Shown: positions 59,957 to 64,000 of the stretch, one piece after another
How positions within the stretch are numbered: position 1 is the stretch's first letter
How the letters are laid out: each line of letters opens with the position of its first letter
NCBI GenBank assembly: GCA_015499995.1
Contig: JADNRV010000144.1
Coordinates: forward strand, 1 to 64,000
From: Flammula alnicola
Lineage: Eukaryota; Basidiomycota; Agaricomycetes; Agaricales; Strophariaceae
Reading direction: 5' to 3'
DNA length: 64,000 nt
Notes under the pieces: model-generated
Told to the model about the DNA's origin: nothing
The model's database searches: none
Seen by the model: the letters and a program-made list of their open reading frames with translations, nothing else
Made by a program: the position numbers and the translations under genes

Positions 59957-61154
59957 TCAGGCCAGCAAAATGCGCTGCAGATATTCCTGGTCGCACTTTC
60001 TCAAATTCTTGCGCAATTTCAGGGTATCCTCCGTGTCCTCTTCGATAAACTTATTGATTATTCTACCAAAAGGAAAAGTAAAAAAGTCGTTTATAAGTAA
60101 ATGGAAAGTTGAAAGGCGACGAGAAACCTACTCTCGTGCCGATCCATACGTCCACGGCGTCGGAGGCGCTGGGACCGATGGAGGAAGTACTCCACTTCCC
60201 GTCGGTATCCCACTCCGCGCCGTCTGAAAAGCATCCTTCGTAATCTCCACCGCAACACAAATCTGGTCCGTATCATAGCCAAACGCCACGAGCACGACGG
60301 GGTTCGCCTTCCTCCCCGTCGCGTCCACCTCCTTCCTAGCCTGCCTCCAAAGCCTCAGCGCCATCGTGTCACCCGAGCGCGGCCTCGTCATATTCTCCTT
60401 GCTCCCCACGGAGAGGCGCATTGGAGGCTCCCGCGGGTTGATCCCGATATGCAGACGCCCAGGGATCGCGCTCTCCGCCGTCCCTTCCGCGTCGATGTTG
60501 TAAAGACCCAAGGCTAGAGGCGGTATGTGTTTCTCCCAGAGGGGGTAGAGGTGGAGGTGCACGGTCTCGACTTGACATTCATACGGTGCGGGCTTGACTA
60601 GCAGGCCGAGGCGGAAGATAAGCAGGACGCGGAGGTAGTGCAGGAGGAAAGGAGACTGGTAGACGTTTCGCCCAAGTTCCTCAAGCTCCATCGCCTTTTG
60701 GAGTGTGAGGCATTCGACTTTGTGTTTTGGCCTGGATGTAGAATACGAATTCCAGGACAATTATTAACTCTTCTCTTTTGGGGTACATGATATATGACAA
60801 AGGGACTTACCAATATGCCCTCGCGCACTGAACAGAGTCAGAACATACGATTAGAAACAATGCAAAATCAGCGACGATGAGGATTTATAGACTCACTTCC
60901 TTCGAACAAAAGGCAGTTGTCCAGCACTAGAAATAAATAACTTGGGTTACCACCATGATGCCACACTAAAGAAAACCGATATGTACCCCACGACATCTCA
61001 TCATCTTCACGCCTTCAGCACCATCGCGCTTGGAACAGTTCTCGCATGTTAGGGCGGTCGCCGTCTTGATGTGTTTCCTATAACTCCCTTCATCGAGGGT
61101 ATATACGCCCTCAACTGGCTCATAGTCTACGTCGACGGTATTGGGTTTGTCCAT
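59957..61154 (-). CDS. MYND-type zinc-finger protein
   Basis: Exons on the minus strand: 61154-60987, 60926-60897, 60827-60811, 60731-60132 and 60062-59957. They join in phase to 306 residues. The MYND finger spans about residues 38-80: CENC, then CRGC, then FCSKEC, then a WPKHKVEC end. The eight zinc ligands follow C-x2-C, C-x2-C, C-x3-C and H-x3-C, split over four exons, which strongly supports the joins. MYND fingers bind proline-rich peptides and are usually protein-protein interaction modules. The remainder (GRNVYQSPFLLHYLRVLLIF, LHLYPLWEKHIPPLALGLYN) is a conserved-looking fungal domain that I cannot name; no SET motifs were seen, so it is not an obvious SMYD methyltransferase. The C-terminus is charged. 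Likely cytosolic or nuclear. Confidence 0.85.
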
Positions 61155-62097
61155 GACCAGAAGCTCGGCTAAATATCTTGAGGGGTTGTGGACTCCAGGG
61201 GGGAAGGGTCAAGGATGAGTAGCTGGCTTGTTACGAAAAATTTAGTTTGCCACACGCGGTATGATCTGATCTTTGTATGGCGCTCCAAAAAAGAGAAAAC
61301 AAATGCAAAACGAATGACGACATATATAGCGGTGTCTGGGTTTGCATGCACATCGCAAACGCATTGCGTTTGCGAAAAACTTGGAAGGGGTGAAGCACTA
61401 AAAGTAGACATATCAGAATGGAGGAGATCGACAGAAGAACAGTATACCGCGTTGCATTAGTGGAAGGGTCGAAAACTCCTACGCAGCGGTTACTGTGAGA
61501 CGCGACGTATAGGCGGCGATGACAGCGGATGGATAAGCCAGATGCCCAATCGCAGAGGTTCAAATGTTGGTATTGAGGATCTGATACGTCGACCACGACA
61601 AAAAGTCCAAGTCCAGGGTGAAAGGTACAGTTCAACGGCATTAGTTTCTACATTCCACAATCTCGGAGTCAAAGGTCAGTTGTACAACAGCAAGTGATAA
61701 GCAGTACAGTAAATCGATGATGGTACGAACGACAGTAAGTAGAGCATCAACGTCGTTCAAAGGTATCAACGAAAGGATAGACAGAGCAAGTTGGAAAGAG
61801 CGAAGAGGAAAATAAATACGAGAGCAAGGAAAAGAACAAGGACATCAAAGAACAATACAATAAGAATAGCCACAATCGAGCAGCGCACTGGACTGAAAGA
61901 CAGACCGCATTAAGGCTGGAGGAAGGAGATTCGCATATGGACCTGGGCGCTAGGGTGTCAAAGGAAGACGCCTCAAGGCTATGTTCCGAAAATATGCGAG
62001 GGTCATCCATGGGTATCTACGATCTCCGATATTAGCCCGCCCGCTGTCACATACCTTACACAGGATAAACGTACATACCTGACAGGCATATCGATGT
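61155..62097. other. Intergenic region between MYND and HMG genes
   Basis: About 0.9 kb holding the promoter of the MYND gene and the 3' end of the HMG gene, both on the minus strand. No spliced gene recognised; short open frames lack features. A CGCAAACGCATTGCGTTTGCG palindrome-like word lies near 61358-61376, just over 0.2 kb upstream of the MYND start. Confidence 0.45.
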
Positions 62098-62738
62098 TCA
62101 ATCTTCTTCGTCGTCGTCGTCGTTAACATCTTCCTCGGCGGCATCGCTGCTCTCCTCTTTCGCAGTCTTCTTGGCCGTCTTGCGGGACGCTTTGGGTTTG
62201 GATGCCTTGGGCGCCTTGGGCTCCTTAGGCTCCTTCGGCGCTTTAGGTTTACGCGCCTTGGGTTCTTGTCCGCGATTGGGGTTCTCGGGAGCGTCTTTCC
62301 ACATAGCCGCAATCTGTGGCGGAACGCAAGTGCGATCAGTATCGAGGCGATGGACAGATAGAATGGGAACCGAGAAGTGCTTACATGCGACATGGCCTCC
62401 TTTGCCCGACCAGGGTTCTCCTCGTTCCACTTCTTCATGTGCTCTTTGCAGAAGATCTGGTAGGCCGTTGGCTCCCGCTTGGGCTTCTCCTCACCATCGA
62501 CTTTATCTGCGGGTAGATAGTATTAGTATTGAATAAAAGTGCGATGCGCATGATAAAAAGAGGATTGAAAGAGCGCATATATTCAACGATTGTTGCGTAG
62601 TTCAACTCACCAGCCTTCTTGGTTCGCGTCCTGGCGTTCGCCGTCTTAGTCGCCGCCTTGGTCTTCGTTTCTACGTTGCGATGAGTACATTATCGAAAAC
62701 AAAAGAGCGGAAAGGAGTACCGGTAGCAACCTTTGCCA
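62098..62738 (-). CDS. HMG-box-like DNA-binding protein
   Basis: Small basic chromatin-type protein. Exons on the minus strand: 62738-62720, 62670-62611, 62506-62385 and 62313-62098. They join in phase to 138 residues. A Lys/Thr-rich N-terminus precedes an HMG/YABBY-like box at about residues 30-85 (PTAYQIFCKEHMKKWNEENP, then AMSHIAAMWKDAPENP). The tail has Lys-Pro-Ala repeats (KAPKEPKEPKAPKASKPKAS), like histone H1 or HMGA tails, and ends in an acidic run, as in HMGB proteins. Predicted nuclear, bending DNA with little sequence specificity. Yeast Nhp6 is similar in size but lacks the long tail. The start is fixed by a short first exon whose phase fits. Confidence 0.85.
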
Positions 62739-62907
62739 TTTCTTGGAGAGGGAGAGAGTGGTAGTTTGAGAGAGAGAAGGATCTGACAGCGAAACAGACA
62801 AGCTGGATTTGAAAAATAACGCGAAAACGCGTTTGTTGAATATCAGCACGTGATGGCCAACGTTGTGTCCGTGCGTGTGGCACTCTGCACTGCCGTCTGC
62901 GCCTGAC

Positions 62908-62914
62908 ATATAAA
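62908..62914 (+). promoter_or_regulatory. Possible TATA box for the gene at 63112
   Basis: TATAAAA about 200 bases upstream of the ATG of the secreted glycoprotein gene, in the region shared with the divergent HMG gene. Highly expressed secreted-protein genes of basidiomycetes often have TATA boxes. Position alone supports it. Confidence 0.4.
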
Positions 62915-63111
62915 ACCTCCGATCTGCCCAGAATAGAGCTTGGCATTATTGGGCTCGCAGACTACCGTTTTTGGGAGTCTCAAATAAGATTCAAATAAGA
63001 TAATGACTTTCACCTGAACAACCCTAATTTCTTGTACCTCCCTCCCTTCGTCGACGCCTCCAACATTTCTGCCTTTCCTTTCTTCTAATACCCTCCCTCT
63101 TGTTGACTAGC

Positions 63112-64000
63112 ATGTCGCCCGTCGCTCTTTCTCGTTTTGTCTCCCTCGCCGTCGCCGCCACCGTCGTGGTTGCTCAGCAATCGACCTTCCCCGCCACACC
63201 GCTGGCATCAAAACATTTCGCCTATCCCTCTGGAATCGTATGTACCAGGCTACGAGGTGTATTTGGTGTCCTCGCTCAACCCGTTCTTCGCTGTGTAGCC
63301 CTTTAAAGTCGATACCGACACGAACCTCATCCGCGGTACTCAAACCGGATACAACGTCTGTAACTCGACCACCGAGAACCATCAGTCGCTTTGCCAGACT
63401 TCTATCTTCAACGGTCTCGATGGTAAAGCTTTTTTGCGGTCTGTTTTCGGCGTAAGCGCCCAACTATTGGATTTTTTATAGATTTCTGCGTGTGGGCTCC
63501 CAGCAAACCCGGGCAGACCGTCGCCGATGTCGAAGGCGAGATGATTGCCTGGTGCAGCAAGCCAGGTCATGGAACCCGTCTCATTCCTAACGGCGCTCTC
63601 ACTGGTCTTCAATACCTCAGGACTCCTGACTATATCCAAGTCGTCGGTTTCATTGACCAGACCAAGATTAACATGGCCACCGGTGACTTTGGTGGTGAGA
63701 TGGACCCACACGGTGCCGATCTCGTACGTTATTCTTCCCTTGCCCCGTCCTAGGATTTTATTATTGATTTTGATTTTGAATTATAGCGTGGTAACCCTAT
63801 GGGTGGTATCATGTTCTCGAATGCGTGGACGGGATCTTACGTCCAGGTCATCGAGTGGACAAAGTGAATTATTGTGTTCACAATATCTGGAACATGTCAA
63901 TTAAACGTCTTGTTCTTCAGCTTCATGGGTGGCAACGCTTTCTGCTTGAAGGCCTGCGACCCTGCGGGCGCCAACGCTGCCAACTACTGCCAGCACATCT
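63112..64000 (+). CDS. Secreted glycoprotein of the macrofage-activating-glycoprotein-like family, partial
   Basis: The 3' end lies beyond the window. Exons 63112-63237, 63299-63422, 63482-63723, 63787-63863 and 63921 onward join in phase. The first residues form a signal peptide (MSPVALSRFVSLAVAATVVV) followed by AQQ, so the protein enters the secretory pathway. The mature part has family signatures: YNVCNSTTENHQSLCQTSI, DFCVWAPSKPGQT, WCSKPGHGTRLIP, ID-QTKINMATGDFGGEMDP, GNPMGGIMFSNAW and FMGGNAFCLKACDPAG, with conserved cysteines and an N-glycosylation sequon (NST). Basidiomycete genomes carry several such genes, usually annotated as macrofage-activating glycoprotein or just hypothetical; the true role is unclear and may be in the cell wall. 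It is divergent from the HMG gene, with about 0.37 kb between the two starts. Confidence 0.85.

Noticed and set aside
1..64000. CRISPR arrays, bacterial operons or prophage features
   Set aside because: Introns, gene families and gene structure are fungal; no regularly spaced repeats of CRISPR type were seen.

Overview
The window looks like nuclear DNA of a mushroom-type basidiomycete (Agaricomycetes). Genes are split by short GT-AG introns, mostly 45-75 bases. The recognisable families are typical of that group: expanded F-box genes, DUF6534 membrane proteins, a Plavaka transposon with a DUF6698 partner, and a secreted protein of the basidiomycete family usually annotated as macrofage-activating glycoprotein. 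All exon joins below were worked out by hand from splice sites, reading phase and remembered family consensus. No search was run.

Layout. 1-1.6 kb: gene-poor, with a GC-rich short repeat. 1.6-5.45 kb (-): intact mitochondrial Lon protease, 8 exons. 6.0-7.6 kb (+): two small spliced reading frames of unknown function. 8.5-10.2 kb (+): F-box gene broken by a frameshift. 10.4-11.0 kb (-): relic of a Bem46-type hydrolase. 11.75-20.8 kb: a Plavaka DNA transposon with inverted arms; its transposase (-) carries two in-frame TGA codons and its DUF6698 partner (-) is open. 20.8-24.7 kb: no recognisable gene. 24.77-26.32 kb (+): low-complexity Ser/Pro/Tyr-rich protein. 27.3-32.1 kb: two intact F-box genes in opposite orientation and an internally deleted F-box relic. 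32.4-33.8 kb (-): DUF6534 membrane protein. 37.1-44.3 kb (-): long ABCC-type ABC transporter. 45.7-47.4 kb (+): F-box gene. 47.6-48.6 kb: MITE-like repeats and a perfect 105-base tandem duplication. 48.8-50.2 kb (+): second DUF6534 gene. 53.4-56.9 kb (+): two tandem paralogues of a membrane protein family I cannot name. 57.1-59.4 kb (+): F-box gene split by a MITE. 60.0-61.2 kb (-): MYND zinc-finger protein. 62.1-62.7 kb (-): HMG-type DNA-binding protein. 63.1 kb to the right edge (+): secreted glycoprotein, cut by the window end.

The ends carry conserved genes (Lon at left; MYND, HMG and the secreted glycoprotein at right). The 8-59 kb interior is dynamic: F-box duplications at several stages of decay, tandem and dispersed membrane-protein paralogues, and several DNA-transposon families. 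The best leads are the unnamed tandem membrane-protein family with conserved exon lengths, the MITE with a clean target-site duplication inside an F-box gene, and the reconstructed ends of the Plavaka element.
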